A stretch of 64,000 nucleotides of DNA from Hyalella azteca (lineage: Eukaryota; Arthropoda; Malacostraca; Amphipoda; Hyalellidae): contig NW_025940754.1 of the NCBI RefSeq assembly GCF_000764305.2, forward strand, positions 344,207-408,206, read 5' to 3'. Under the pieces are notes generated by a model. The model did no database searches, was not told the DNA's origin, and saw only the letters and a program-made list of their open reading frames with translations. The position numbers and the translations under genes are program-made. Shown here piece by piece: positions 51,618 through 62,840 of the stretch (the first letter of the stretch is position 1; every line of letters begins with the position of its first letter).

Positions 51618-54600
51618 TACACCAATTAAGAAGTAGTAACTCACTCTTGATTGGCATATTTCAAGAAATTTCCGTGTTCTCTGAACTCTATTTTATTATA
51701 CCATCTGAATTTTGTCTGAACTAGAATCGCATTCAGAGATTAGAAATGAATTAGATTAGAAATTAGATTACTCTGCTTTAGCACTGCAGAGTACAGCCTC
51801 GGATCACAATATAAAAGCTCGCTTTCTAATTTTTAAATCCCAACAAGTTGCGGGCAGAATTGCCTGGAATTTCTACCATATTATATCAAGATTAAAAAAG
51901 TATTTCAATAGACAGATATTTCCGTCGCAACTTCAAGAACCGTAAACTCGATTACAATTTCTAGTGCAGTGCTACGGAAATAAATAATGTTTATATACAC
52001 AGACGTCAAGTTTTATAATCAGGGTAAATGTTATTGGTGACTTAATCTATTTCGGTTGCGTGTTGGAAATTTTAGAATACAGATCTTTCCGCTCCCGCCC
52101 CCTCTTGAAGCACCTCTCTATCTCTTTCTTGCTTCCAAAGTCTAACAAAACAACAACAAAAAATATCCCAGGCGAAGAAACGGAGAAAAGTCAATCCACA
52201 AGAACAAACTCTTCACTCGGGCCAATTTTCTCGTCCGGTAACTAATGGAATGTAAGTTAGACCGCCGCCTGACTTCTAATGGCCTTCATTATAAAATAAC
52301 TCGCCCCTACGGCCCCTAAAGAACGAGCCTTCATGAAGTTTTCTCGAGGTTTGTGTTGTTTAAAGAAGACATCAATGTGGCGCTTCTTCAAAACCACGCT
52401 CTCGTCTGCCTCGCCTGCCCTGACATACGAGGGACTGCGTAATGCTTCTAATTTTACTCTACTATTTTAAATCATGTTCGTGCCAAGTTCAAGTAGCATT
52501 TAATTTATTTAATTGATTATTTGTGATGATTTATCAATTAAATGCGTAAATCGGAAGCCACTTTCATTACATTTGCCATTTTTGTTATTTTCAGGCATTC
52601 GGGACAAGAATCTTTGAACGCGGAATGACAGATATAGGATCTACAATGCATTACGATATTTTGGGTTTAAAAATTCAGACAACTCGTCTGAGTTCTATTA
52701 ATCATGTGTAATGTATAAAATTACATTGTAAATTATAAGTAATCATGAGCTTTAATTATCTCTTGTATTAGTTTATCTCTTTATTGTGTTATTGTTTTTT
52801 TATTGAGAAATGACGGGAAATAAATGATAATACGAATTCAATAATCAAACTTGTCTGATGTGATTATACCTGAACATTCACACTCGAAGTTAATAAAATT
52901 TTCAAGTTTTTATTTTCTTCTAAGCCTATTGATCAATATTTCATATATTCTTCAAATCATTATTTTTTTACACTTCCAGAGTTTTTTTCATGTATTTTCA
53001 CGGCACTGGAATTGCATGTGGTTGTCTTGAAGCCATGGTCCACAGCGATCATCAAGGCCTACATCATCGCAGATATTCCCTCGAGTTCTCGAATCATTAA
53101 GAGGAATTTCCAGGGACAGAATATTTTCTTTCATTGGTAGATCAGACCCTCAGATTAAATCCGGTTTCTTGCACCATTACCGAGGTTCGTTTCTTGTTGA
53201 TAATGGTTCATTTGGGCGGCTGCGAGCTTCGTTAAGGCGAGACGTGTCCCGGAGTCTTGGACGTGCATTTTAGTCGCCAAGGGAGAGGCAGCGATGGCAG
53301 ATCTGGCCAACGATGAAGAAAGAGAGAGGATTTCAACATCGAAGAAATGTATTTGGATCTTGAAATAAAAAGATCAATTTCTTCAGAGAGTAATACGTTT
53401 GAGGTTTTAAAACAACAAGTTGTTTAAAAATAGCAAATGTTTGCTAACTAAACAATGAAAATAAAGATTAAAAATAACGGCAGAATTTCAAATGGAAAAA
53501 AGTAAACAAAATATTCGTGAATTGCTTAGAGATTGATTGATTGTACGTTAACGTAACAAAGTTCATTTGGGAACGAGACCTTTGTATAAAAAATAATCAG
53601 TTCTAATTATTTCAACATCACTTAATGAATAACGGCATTCAATTAATAATAATGACATAATCCTGCTTAGAAAATACAATAGTGTTTCGGAATTCATTTT
53701 TCTTTGAGTGGTATAAAATAAATAAAATCTTCTCAAATTTTAATATAATATTTCCATTTACATTTGGAAGCGATATATTTGTCGGTCAGTCTGCGTTTGC
53801 ATTACTTGCAGTGGCGACTTAGATTTCATTGACCATAGCACTCGTATTTTGGCGCGGCGAGATCACATTTTCAGCAGCTGGCAATGGCTGCCGGGAGGCC
53901 CGGAACTCACACTCAGTCGGAGGCAAGAATGCAGAATTGGCTATCGGTCCTTCAGGTCTCCTGATCACGTAATTACAGGAAATTACCCCCCATGATACGT
54001 TGGAAATCACAATTAGCCGTCGAGTCTAACATAGACACGCAATTCAGAAACAGAAATGATAATGGAATTGATAAAATAAACGAGTTGCCAAATATTTTTT
54101 ATAATGTGTTAATCTGTACGCAGTTTATGATTAGTTTATTTTCAACGATTCAGACTTTTTCAGTTTCAAACTCGCATGATATGTGAGCATTACTTTCTAC
54201 CATACCCTAAATATCCTAATATTACAACCTCAAATCGAATCTTGTACCGAAATCATGCTAGAATTAAATACAAAGTCGTATGAATTCAAAACTTTTCCCG
54301 GTGCGACTTATCATTTAGTCACCAAGAACTGAAAATCATTAGCTTGCACTCTGATGCGGCTAACGTTTTATTCTGATGCTAGAATTAAAATACTTTCTTT
54401 GTATTCTCTCAATTAATATTTGCTATTCCGTATCCTACACTTTGAATGCTTCTTAGACATTATATAAATTAAGCTCTTCCATTACTTGTTTCTCCAGAGA
54501 TTTTAGATCGTCGGGAACTCTGTATTTGCTCCTACAATGCCACGTGTACAGCACAGGGAAATTTTCGAAGTCTTCAATCTCCATTCCCTAAGCGGATTAT

Positions 54601-56490
54601 TCCCTTCGAACCCACGTAGAAACATGCGCTCCACGTTCATATTTTTCACACCGGCTTCAGTTCTTGGCGATTCATTTATGCGAATTTGCTTGCGAGTTTC
54701 GTCGCAAATCTATGGATCAAAATTTACGACTTGAACTTCCTTCTTCATCCTGGATTTTTCAAATTTCTTCAATGCGAAGAGTCAGCTCTAAAAATTGTAT
54801 TGAATAATTTTCAAAACGTTTTGTTCATATTGTGTTATCATGCCCCGGCAGCGATTTATGTTTTATACGCAAACGAACTTTTATTTTCAACATCGCAGCT
54901 CATATTACGCTGCAGTTTTACGTCTAAAAACTGTTTCCTGACTGATCTATTCTTCAACACTGTATCAATTATTCAAGTTCAGTTTGGACAACTGGATTGA
55001 AACCTCGTCCACTGCATTGAATTTTAACTTCAAATATAATATTATTAATATTGGATGATTTGTTTCAAAGATTGCGGACTTTTTAAACATAAATAACACG
55101 ATGAGGAAAATACTGCGTTGCGGATAAAAAAGTATCAGAATAATTAGGCATTTCCAATCAAACGAAATGTAAACTTTAGATTAAAAAATCAAAATTAAAT
55201 AAATATGTTTTGCATCTACGACCACAAAATAGAAAAAAAAATCAACATTTTTATTGTTAGAAAATTCAACAATTGTTAACAAAAAATACGTAGACCAGCA
55301 CGAACTTTACTGCAACTGCTGTGGACATTAATGCGTGCATCTAGTTCATGATCGTTAAAATAAAATTAGAAATTAAGGTTTACCGAAAAAAAGAGCGATA
55401 ACTCGTTGGTTTAACATAATTTTTATTAGATAACGGTAATCAAAAATGAGTAGAACTGTCTTAACGACTTATATTAAGTTAACATCAAATCGTTCATTCC
55501 TGGTAAAAAAATTTTATAATAGAGCAAAAAAAAACATAACAAAGCAATATGAAGCAAGCACTTTCTTGATAAAATAGTCCTCGTTTTGCAAGTCTCCCTC
55601 GCATAAACATTCAAAGCGTGCAGGAATGAAGCTCGCCTAACATCTAACAGATATAAATTAAAGTCTAACCTGCAAATGATTGCATCTCGCTAGAAATTGA
55701 AAGCGATTCCTGAGTCGCTTTGTTTAGAAACGGAAATTTTCTTGATACTGTAATAGATTCAGCAAGTTTTAGAGAAATAAAGTTAAATTCTCGACAGTGT
55801 TAACTGAGAAATGTAATAACGACAGCAGATTTCTCATACGTTGTTCCCTTCCCTCGCACCTACCGGGCCTTTACATAACGCTGGCGACCGAGCGTTTCTC
55901 TAAGTCTTCAATCTAATTTCTATCGATTGCACTTCCTATCGCAGTGAAACACGTGTCTTGAATGCCCATTTTGTTTGATTTATACGACGTTGAATGCAAT
56001 CTAGAAGCAGTAATAAAATATTTCTCTATTTTATGCAAACGAAAATTCATTGCTTTCAAGCACAGGAGGAAAATCACTTTAGAGAGCGCTGTGCAGAAGA
56101 TTATGTGAAGGGTATTGTATACTCTCGATACTGTCAAATACTCTCGATACTGCTTCATTATAAAATACATCGATGATTTTATGGTATTTCTAATTATCTT
56201 CCTCGATTTATTTTAGAATAGGATTATCAGGTGATGCACGAGTGATCTATTATTATTTTCAGTTATTACAATATAGAAAAAATAAAATCCTGGAAATCAA
56301 AGTTTAACAAAAAAATTAGAGCAGAAATACTGCGCGGTAACGCTTTCCGGAAAACGCCGTGACCGAATAAAATTTAATCCGTCAAAATTTTCCGAATGGA
56401 AGACCTACGATCACAATAGCAACTCGAGTGACACGCGTACAGACAGATCAACGTGCACCGCGAGACGTCGGCCCACGAGGTCACAATAAC
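51617..56490. other. AT-rich DNA, no gene recognised
   Basis: No exon, RNA gene or array was recognised. Frames at 54537-55000 have no known domain. A 14-bp direct repeat TACTCTCGATACTG recurs near 56120 and 56140. Confidence 0.4.
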
Positions 56491-56585
56491 AAGTACCCCA
56501 CCATAAATCTGACGTTGAATCAGCGTTAAATTGAACGTTGTTTCGTTGAATAAACGTCAATTATACGGTGTATCAATGTCATTTT
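56491..56585. repeat. ACGTT-rich short palindromic repeat, fragment 2
   Basis: A block dense in GACGTTGAATC, GAACGTTGTTTCGTTGAATAA and CGTCAATT words, with TACCCCACCATAA at the left and a TACGGTGTATC phrase at the right. It resembles the block at 35.6 kb in word content, not base for base, and may be a MITE fragment. Confidence 0.4.
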
Positions 56586-57200
56586 CTTAGCGAGACGACT
56601 CGGGCCTGCATTCAAGAGTCGTAAACTAGTCCTGCAGTTTAAATGTTTATAGTGGATTAAATGTTCATTACTGGTTTGTAGCCAGTGAATGCAGAAGAAC
56701 GGTGGTGGGCATGTAGTGCAAATGGCGCGCTTATGACTGGCAAGAGATATAGTTAGTTATTTAGTTTAGTGGCCACATGTTTACTAGCGCTTCAGCTATT
56801 TAGCTATCTCGCACCGAAAGTCAAGACGAACATCACCATCGAGGTGGAAGGTCTCAATGAACGAAAGTTTCTCAAATCAAAAATTTCAAACCACCCACAA
56901 GGAGCGGAAGCTCTCAATGGCCCAGCCCGATGAAGCTGGCTCGAATGAAGCAGCGTTAGCATCTCAAAGAGACGAAGTGACAAGGAGGGACAGGTGAAAA
57001 GCAACAGAAACAAAGACACTCGAACAAGAGGTCGCTTACACGGGACGTCGGCCGCCCGCACGAGAGAGACAGAGATGGAAAATATAAGGAATCCTACCTA
57101 CATAATAATTTAACCCCACAACTGAGACCTGCAGTCAGGCACCGCGAGCTCAGCGGTGGGGCGCTCAGGAACAATCCCCCTAGGAGCGCGAAATCCCATA
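56586..57200. other. No gene recognised
   Basis: GC-richer than average. The minus frame at 56804-57061 begins with a hydrophobic stretch but has no homology that I recognise and no splice support. Confidence 0.35.
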
Positions 57201-57236
57201 GGACTTCTGACGCGCACAGACACACGTCAGAAGTCC
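57201..57236. other. Perfect 12-bp stem-loop
   Basis: GGACTTCTGACG (57201-57212) and CGTCAGAAGTCC (57225-57236) pair perfectly around a 12-base loop. No T-run follows and no adjacent gene is seen, so the role is unknown. Confidence 0.7.
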
Positions 57237-57303
57237 CCCTTGAGGGGTAAGGGGTGCAAGAAAGATAAAAAGTACCAGAATAATCGCCCGTAACGTTTAC
57301 CCA

Positions 57304-57331
57304 TTGATATAACTATTATTAGTTATATCAA
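57304..57331. other. Perfect 12-bp stem-loop, tight loop
   Basis: TTGATATAACTA (57304-57315) and TAGTTATATCAA (57320-57331) pair perfectly around a 4-base loop. A direct repeat AAGTAGGTAGATTAAG follows nearby (about 57339 and 57381). Confidence 0.7.
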
Positions 57332-57912
57332 ACGTGAAAAAGTAGGTAGATTAAGAATAAACGCATTAAAACGTGTCGAAAGTAGGTAGATTAAGTACCA
57401 CGAACCTGATATTTCGCTGTGCCACCACTAACCAAGCTAACTAACTGTACAGGTCTTCAGAGATAAGACAAATAATCAGTATACATGACAAAAAAAAAAC
57501 ATATTTCTAACAGGATTTCCGTCGGGCAGCAATAATCAAAATAAAATGAAGAGTAAATCAGAAAACAAGAAAATTATTCTGCATATTAATTTGGTTTTCG
57601 GCTGTGATGACCTTATTGGATCTGAAATTTTAAACTCAACTTTACCAAAATCGTTAGGAATTCATAGTATATATTATATACTGATCTTTCTTTTACCTAG
57701 AAGAAATCCTGCGGCGCTAAGGAATTTACATAAAAATACATGGATATGGAAAATTTCAAAATCTCGACCTGTAAGAAATGCGAATATGAAAACAGCAAAT
57801 TTCAAAAAATTTGACAAAAATTCTAACAAGAAAAACACGAATAATTCCAATAATTTTCCAGTCACTCTACAACGTCGATAAGGCTCTCAGGAAACTCCCT
57901 GATCAGATGGAG
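57332..57912. other. No gene recognised
   Basis: The 111-codon frame at 57546-57881 is Lys/Asn-rich and lacks any domain or splice context that I can identify, so it is not called. Confidence 0.35.
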
Positions 57913-58040
57913 TCAGACATAATGGATGTTGCCACTGCAAGCCATCCAACTGAATCAAAATACCAGACCAACTGACCAGATAGCGACAGACATAATGGAA
58001 GTTGCTACTAAAAGCCATCCAAATAAATCAAAATACCCTG
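57913..58040. repeat. 74-bp direct repeat, about two copies
   Basis: AGACATAATGGATGTTGCCA at about 57915 recurs at about 57989 in the form AGACATAATGGAAGTTGCTA. Both continue through AAGCCATCCAA and AATCAAAATACC. Confidence 0.85.
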
Positions 58041-60190
58041 AACAAGAAGCAACACACAGTGCAAGTCATACGAACGATAAAACATTGCCCGGCGAGAAGA
58101 CGAGAGACCTCGTATATGTCTGGGACGTTACTAGGGGTTACAACCTACGCTCCTCATGGCCGCGTGAGCAGGCAAGACACGAGTAGAATCTCAACAAAAT
58201 GAGGGGATTATCAACACCAGAAGAGATATAATTTACTAAAACTGATAGCCTTTCAAGTTTCTATGCTATGTTCCGAACAACGAATGATTTGACGGGATTC
58301 AATTATTTTATAAATTTTGAGTTAGTCACTGTTGGGGGATACCGTGTTATTCTCAACAAATTAGATATTTTCTGCATACGAAAATTTGCATCTCCAAAAA
58401 TAAGAATTATTTTAGGTGAATTTATTGCTGTTCACGCATATGCAGCAAAGAAGTTGAATCGCAAAATCTCCAGAAACAAGTAAACATTCGAAAAAATGAG
58501 GCACAAAAAGAAAATATTAGACTTCGAACAAAAACTTTGAAACTTGTTACACAAGATTCGAATACCGTCTCGGGAAATCTATGCTAGTTTCCCATCATAT
58601 CTTTTTTATATTAAATAATCACTATCAGGACAAATTTATTTGCTGACAACGGTTTGAAATAATGCAAAAAATCTCTGATAACATCGCAGGTATAAACTAG
58701 TAGACAAATATTCCGCAGTTGAGCTCAGCCGGATAGCGGAAAGCAAGACAAATCGTGTTCAATTTGAATCATTCAAGCATTAATACAGCTATGGTTTCTT
58801 GTAAAGATTCTTACTCCCATTGAAGGAACTTTGGAATTAATTTCAAGCGCTTAACAAGACATTACATTAATAGAAGTACGAGCTCGAGGCTGCGGTAGGT
58901 CTCTGATCGAGAATGATTTTATCGTTGTGATGGCTTGTACTGTAATGCAACCATCAGCTTACATCATCGATAGACATACAGTAACAGAGAATAGCATTAA
59001 ATTAACAGCCAACAAGAATCTAGTTCAAGTTTGCAGTTCTACTTCACTTCTTCGTAAAGTATAGCCCAGGTAGAAAAAAAAAATAATATTTCATACTTGA
59101 AAAACACAAGTCAGCAGCAATCGAATGCATGTATGCAGCAAATGAACCCAGTTTCTTACGAAAATGTTTTCACATTATTGAGCTAACATTATAGATGAAT
59201 GAAAATATAAGCTTTACTGTTGGTTTTCTATACTTAATGCTCTAAATGTATAGGGAATCAACATTTGTTAACATAAAGAGAGTTGAAAATGAGTCAGTTT
59301 CATGCGGTAACATTTCATCACCTTCAACGAATCTACAGCAAACAACACCAAATATAAGCACATTCTCAATGGTGAATAAAAATCCGAATTAAATCAGGAA
59401 AACGAAAGTAAAATATACCTAGAGTCAAGACTTGTTTATGGTAATTATAGTCATCTTTGCCCAGGCGATAGGTACAACTCTTAACTATAATTAGTTCACA
59501 TATTCAGGGACTAGACTCACAAAAGGAACATACACCAGCTATGATATCTTATTTTTGAAGCACTCAATTTTTTTTCTAGGGATTTGCATCACTGCAATTC
59601 CTACTCAACCTTCAACAGCTTCCCAGCAAAGCGTATTAATTAAACGTACTAACAAACTTTCCTTAAATTTGACTCTGTATGCACTACAGCGCTTGCAAGC
59701 ATAAGTGGAACGATAGATAATATGCGTGATAAATATGAGGAGATGGAGACAAAGAAGTCAACAGCAAATAAAAAGAGTACGATTACTATCCACATGTTTA
59801 GTGACACAACAAAATTAGAGACAGAAAAATAATTTCGCACTTTATTTTCTGTCATGAAGTGCACATTTTGATTGTCTTATTATGCCCTAATTATGAGTGG
59901 TTATACTGAGAATATTGAAAACTTTTTGGGCTGAACAATTATTTTGGGATAATTATCTTTTGATATGTGCTGAAAGGCACCAAGAACTAATACAAATTTA
60001 TGAGATTGGATAAATACTCTCCGTATAAATACTTCTTTCTTTGGTTTTTCTACGTTTTAAGCAAAACTATTTTTAAGTAGATAAATTGAGAGCAAATCTA
60101 TAACTTTTATCAGACCTTTGTCTCTAAACCATAACCAGCAACTAGGAATGAAGAAGGTTTTTAAAAAAAAGAATGCACTACGCTTGAACT
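58041..60190. other. AT-rich DNA, no gene recognised; possible 3' end signal
   Basis: Nothing recognised except a minus-strand AATAAA at 59843-59848, downstream of the gene at 60.4-62.2 kb. It could serve as that gene's polyadenylation signal if the tandem array belongs to its 3' UTR; this is unproven. Confidence 0.35.
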
Positions 60191-60452
60191 CGTCTATGTC
60201 TGTTGGCAGAGAATTTTAATCATCCATGTTGCTTGGCAGAGAATCGTTAACTACGCATTAAACTATCCATGTCTATTGACAGAGAATTTTAATCATCAAT
60301 GTCTCTTAGCAGAGAATTAAAATCATCAATGTCTGTTGGCACTGAATTTCAATCATCCATGCCTGTTGGCAGAGAATTTAAACATCCTTGTCTGTTGGCA
60401 GAGAATTATCAACTGCGCATGAAATCATCTATGTCCGTTAGCAGAGAATATC
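60191..60452 (-). repeat. Minisatellite seeded by the end of a coding sequence
   Basis: Eight units spaced about 28-42 bp, each containing (plus strand) a version of CATGTCTGTTGGCAGAGAAT. Two units, from about 60226 and 60388, carry a longer spacer with an ACTRCGCATKAAA phrase. On the minus strand the most upstream unit is the last codons of the gene (..IFSANGHR) and its TGA stop at 60427-60425. The further units repeat that nucleotide phrase, several with a similarly placed TGA. The rest of the array lies in the presumed 3' UTR. Confidence 0.85.
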
Positions 60453-60621
60453 TCCTCGTCCTCGTCGGCGAAGGCGAGGACGTCTAACTCGTCGCCGCGC
60501 TCCACTTTGGTGTAGCGGCGCTGACGGTCGCGACGTCTGCTGCAGGCCGTTTTGATGGCAAGGTAGAGCAGCACCAGCGCGCTGCACCCCATGAACACGA
60601 TGAACCCCCGCCACACCGCTC
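60425..60621 (-). CDS. Single-pass membrane glycoprotein, FAM174-like; coding exon 3 (membrane span and tail)
   Basis: The acceptor is TACGTTTTCAG before GAGCGGTG. The split glycine codon joins exon 2 in frame. Residues 166-229 contain a membrane span GFIVFMGCSALVLLYLAI (about 170-187), then a basic stop-transfer stretch KTACSRRRDRQRRY. An acidic tail follows (ERGDELDVLAFADEDEEIF), ending SANGHR and TGA at 60427-60425. A span, then a basic RRY, then an acidic cluster ending in a hydrophobic residue is the pattern of the FAM174 C-terminus. The last eight codons and the stop are one unit of the minisatellite that fills the next 230 bp. This exon is more GC-rich than its surroundings. Confidence 0.9.
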
Positions 60622-60802
60622 CTGAAAACGTACATAACTCAATATTCTTGTCACCATTCATCTGTATTTTAGTCAAGTATATAATGGCTATATATTTCTC
60701 TAGAGTCAAACAACTTATACGTAACTACCGTGCAGGGTAATACAAGTAACATGTGTGAATTCAAACAGACCCAGAATTTTGAAGACAACTACAACTATTA
60801 AT

Positions 60803-61138
60803 AATATGCGTTTAAAAATTACTTTTTAAAGACAACACTTCTAAAGAGGCCAGTGTCTCCAATGTTACATATGCACAATGAATTTCTTATTTTATTTTAA
60901 AGTGTTAAAAAATTATTTCTTCAATTTTTTTCAATACCATATTCAAAAAAATTAATTTTTTTAATTAATTGATTCTGTCAATAGACTCATGCATTGTCTC
61001 CGACTTTATGCAAGTGTGCAAAATTTCAGATCGATTTCACAGGCATGTAGAAGTGTGTCAAATATCGACTATAATATTTGTAGCAGACGGACAAACAAAC
61101 AAACGACAAGAAGTGAAGTTAAAGAGAAGTGTTGTAAA
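60803..61138 (-). mobile_element. Dispersed hairpin-ended repeat, copy 4 (single core unit, intronic)
   Basis: Minus orientation. The 5' inverted repeat is at 61135-61125 and the 3' one at 60842-60832, both exact 11-mers, 304 bp apart. The 3' palindrome TTTAAAAAGTAATTTTTAAA lies at about 60809-60828. Only one core unit is present, making this the minimal form. It lies in intron 2 (60622-61450) of the membrane-protein gene, in the same transcriptional orientation, and does not touch the splice sites. Confidence 0.87.
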
Positions 61139-61450
61139 AATGGTCACTAACTTTACACCAACATTTATTATCTATATTAATATCTGCATGCTGATAATTT
61201 GTTTTTAGAGTGTATGGAATCAAAAGACACAATATTTAAATTATTCAATAGTTCAAAATTTAATAATATAAAATGTGGTCAAACTGTCTAGTATAGTGTA
61301 ATAAACATTGCGGTCATTTCTGTTGATGATTCATACCACTTAAGATTAGTCGCATAGAATTCATATATATGGGCAAAGCTAAAGAATAACCTTTATATGT
61401 TGTAAAACTATGCAACATTATTTGTGGGAGTAGAGGTGGTGGCCACTCAC

Positions 61451-61786
61451 CAGAATTGAAACTCCTTGATGGCAAATCATCGTATATGTCTATAGAATCT
61501 GTCTCATTGCCACCTGGAGCTGGAGTGTGAGAGATGACAGACGGCTTACTGGAGTTATCAGTACCAACACTGACATTAGTTACACCAGAAATTTTCGTAG
61601 GATCTTTGAATTCATGCTGAGATCCAAAAACCTCACTCCTGATGGTAGGCTTGGAATAATTTTGTAAGACTGCAATATTGCCTGAAGAGGCATTGATTGT
61701 GGGTTTCGATGCTATTGTATATTTCTGATCAACTCCGGTGTCTGAAGACTGGTATAGTAGGGAGATGTTTAAAGCATCCTTTGGTC
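61451..61786 (-). CDS. Single-pass membrane glycoprotein, FAM174-like; coding exon 2 (ectodomain)
   Basis: 336 bp, open throughout in the only frame that joins exons 1 and 3. The acceptor is CTATTTTCCAG before GACCAAAG. The donor is TTCTG/GTGAGTGG (GT at 61450-61449). It encodes residues 53-165, a low-complexity extracellular region rich in Ser, Thr, Asn and Pro. Six N-glycosylation sequons occur here (NIS, NAS, NYS, NVS, NSS, NET), plus one at the end of exon 1. There is no cysteine, so no disulfide fold is expected; a mucin-like stalk is likely. The final stretch DIYDDLPSR leads to the membrane span. Intron 1 is 253 bp (61787-62039). Phase 1 on both sides makes this exon symmetric, so skipping it would keep the frame. 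Confidence 0.88.
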
Positions 61787-62039
61787 CTGGAAAATAGATA
61801 TGCAGGAGAATGGGTTCAATACTTATATATGCCTAGACAAACTTTAATTTTATGGAATCATGGATAATTGATTGATTTTACCATAGCATTTTAAATATAA
61901 TGATCATTCAATTGTACAAATAAACTGTAGCAGTTAGTTAATGCATATCAATAGCAGGTGGATAGTTAAATAGTAGTTTTGTTCACAGAAATAGTAATCA
62001 CTATCATGAAAAATATTCATAATTTAGGCAGTTGCTCAC

Positions 62040-62196
62040 CAGACACATTTTTTATTGATGATATTCTACCCTCATTTTTTTGTATCAATGGGGCAGCCAG
62101 AAGAACTTTATCCAAGAAAAGCAAGATGAAGAGCACAGATGTGGTGACAAACCAATGCCTTTCAGCAACCCAACTTGGTCTTTGGGATGATCTCAT
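62040..62196 (-). CDS. Single-pass membrane glycoprotein, FAM174-like; coding exon 1
   Basis: First coding exon of a three-exon gene (62196-62040, 61786-61451, 60621-60425) giving 229 residues. The ATG at 62196 has a purine at -3. An upstream in-frame extension has no ATG, and an AG just before the ATG may mark a 5' UTR splice site. Residues 1-34 form a signal peptide, with a basic/polar start, a hydrophobic core FVTTSVLFILLFL at 16-28, and cleavage probably near Ala34/Ala35. The exon ends in phase 1 at donor TG/GTGAGCAA (GT at 62039-62038) within the sequon NVS-Gly. The whole protein (signal peptide, sequon-rich ectodomain, one span, basic then acidic tail) resembles the FAM174 (DUF1180) family. 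That name rests on layout and tail pattern only. An unrelated type I membrane protein is possible. Confidence 0.85.
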
Positions 62197-62646
62197 GTCT
62201 GCAATTTTCCTTGAGTTATGACAAATCTTTGCAAATTTTTTCCAAAGAGCATCTCTGTTCTTGATCACAGCAAGTCCCTATGACCCAACTTTCAAAAGCA
62301 ACCTGTCAGGACAAGAGACAAGGTAAGATGATGGCATCCTCAATATGAAACTTTTGTCATCAAGCCTAGAATATGTAAAAAAGTAGCAAAGTATAACATA
62401 TTAATTTGAAGAGAACAGAACCAACTTAAGTGAGTAGTACCTTTGCAATTGCAGAAAAATAACAATTAGACATGAATTCAGTGAGAAAATGCACCATTCC
62501 AATGAAGATTGGAAGACAATAGATTAGCAGGCACAGTTTATTTGGCATTATTATTATCAGGCACAGTAACCAAAGGAAACAAGATCAACCAGAACATGAA
62601 AACCTATCTATTTGCAATTAAGAGGATAATAGCAGTCATTATTAAA
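62197..62646. other. Upstream flank of the membrane-protein gene
   Basis: Presumably holds 5' UTR or promoter sequence of the minus-strand gene. No TATA box or defined start was recognised. Confidence 0.4.
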
Positions 62647-62705
62647 GCATGGTGGCAATATTTATTTACAAGCATGGTGGCAATATTTATTTACCAGCAT
62701 GGTGC
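62647..62705. repeat. 25-bp tandem repeat
   Basis: Two and a half copies of CATGGTGGCAATATTTATTT plus ACAAG. Confidence 0.9.
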
Positions 62706-62730
62706 AATTATAGAATTGGCGGTTCTTAAA

Positions 62731-62840
62731 GGGTCCTGGCAAAGAGCCCCATTTCTTGGTGACTTGGTCCCCCCCCTTGAAGATGGGGGGTCCCTCTTCT
62801 TGGTCCCCCCCTTGAAGAAGAAGGGCCATCTTGGACCATG
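62731..62840. repeat. ~37-bp repeat with C/G runs
   Basis: Three diverged units. On the minus strand each begins GGACCAAGA and contains a purine tract and a G-run. The C-runs of 7-8 bases alternate with G-runs of 6, so local hairpins can form. Confidence 0.65.

Noticed and set aside
57546..57881. 111-codon Lys/Asn-rich frame
   Set aside because: Composition matches translated AT-rich DNA, and no motif or splice support was found.
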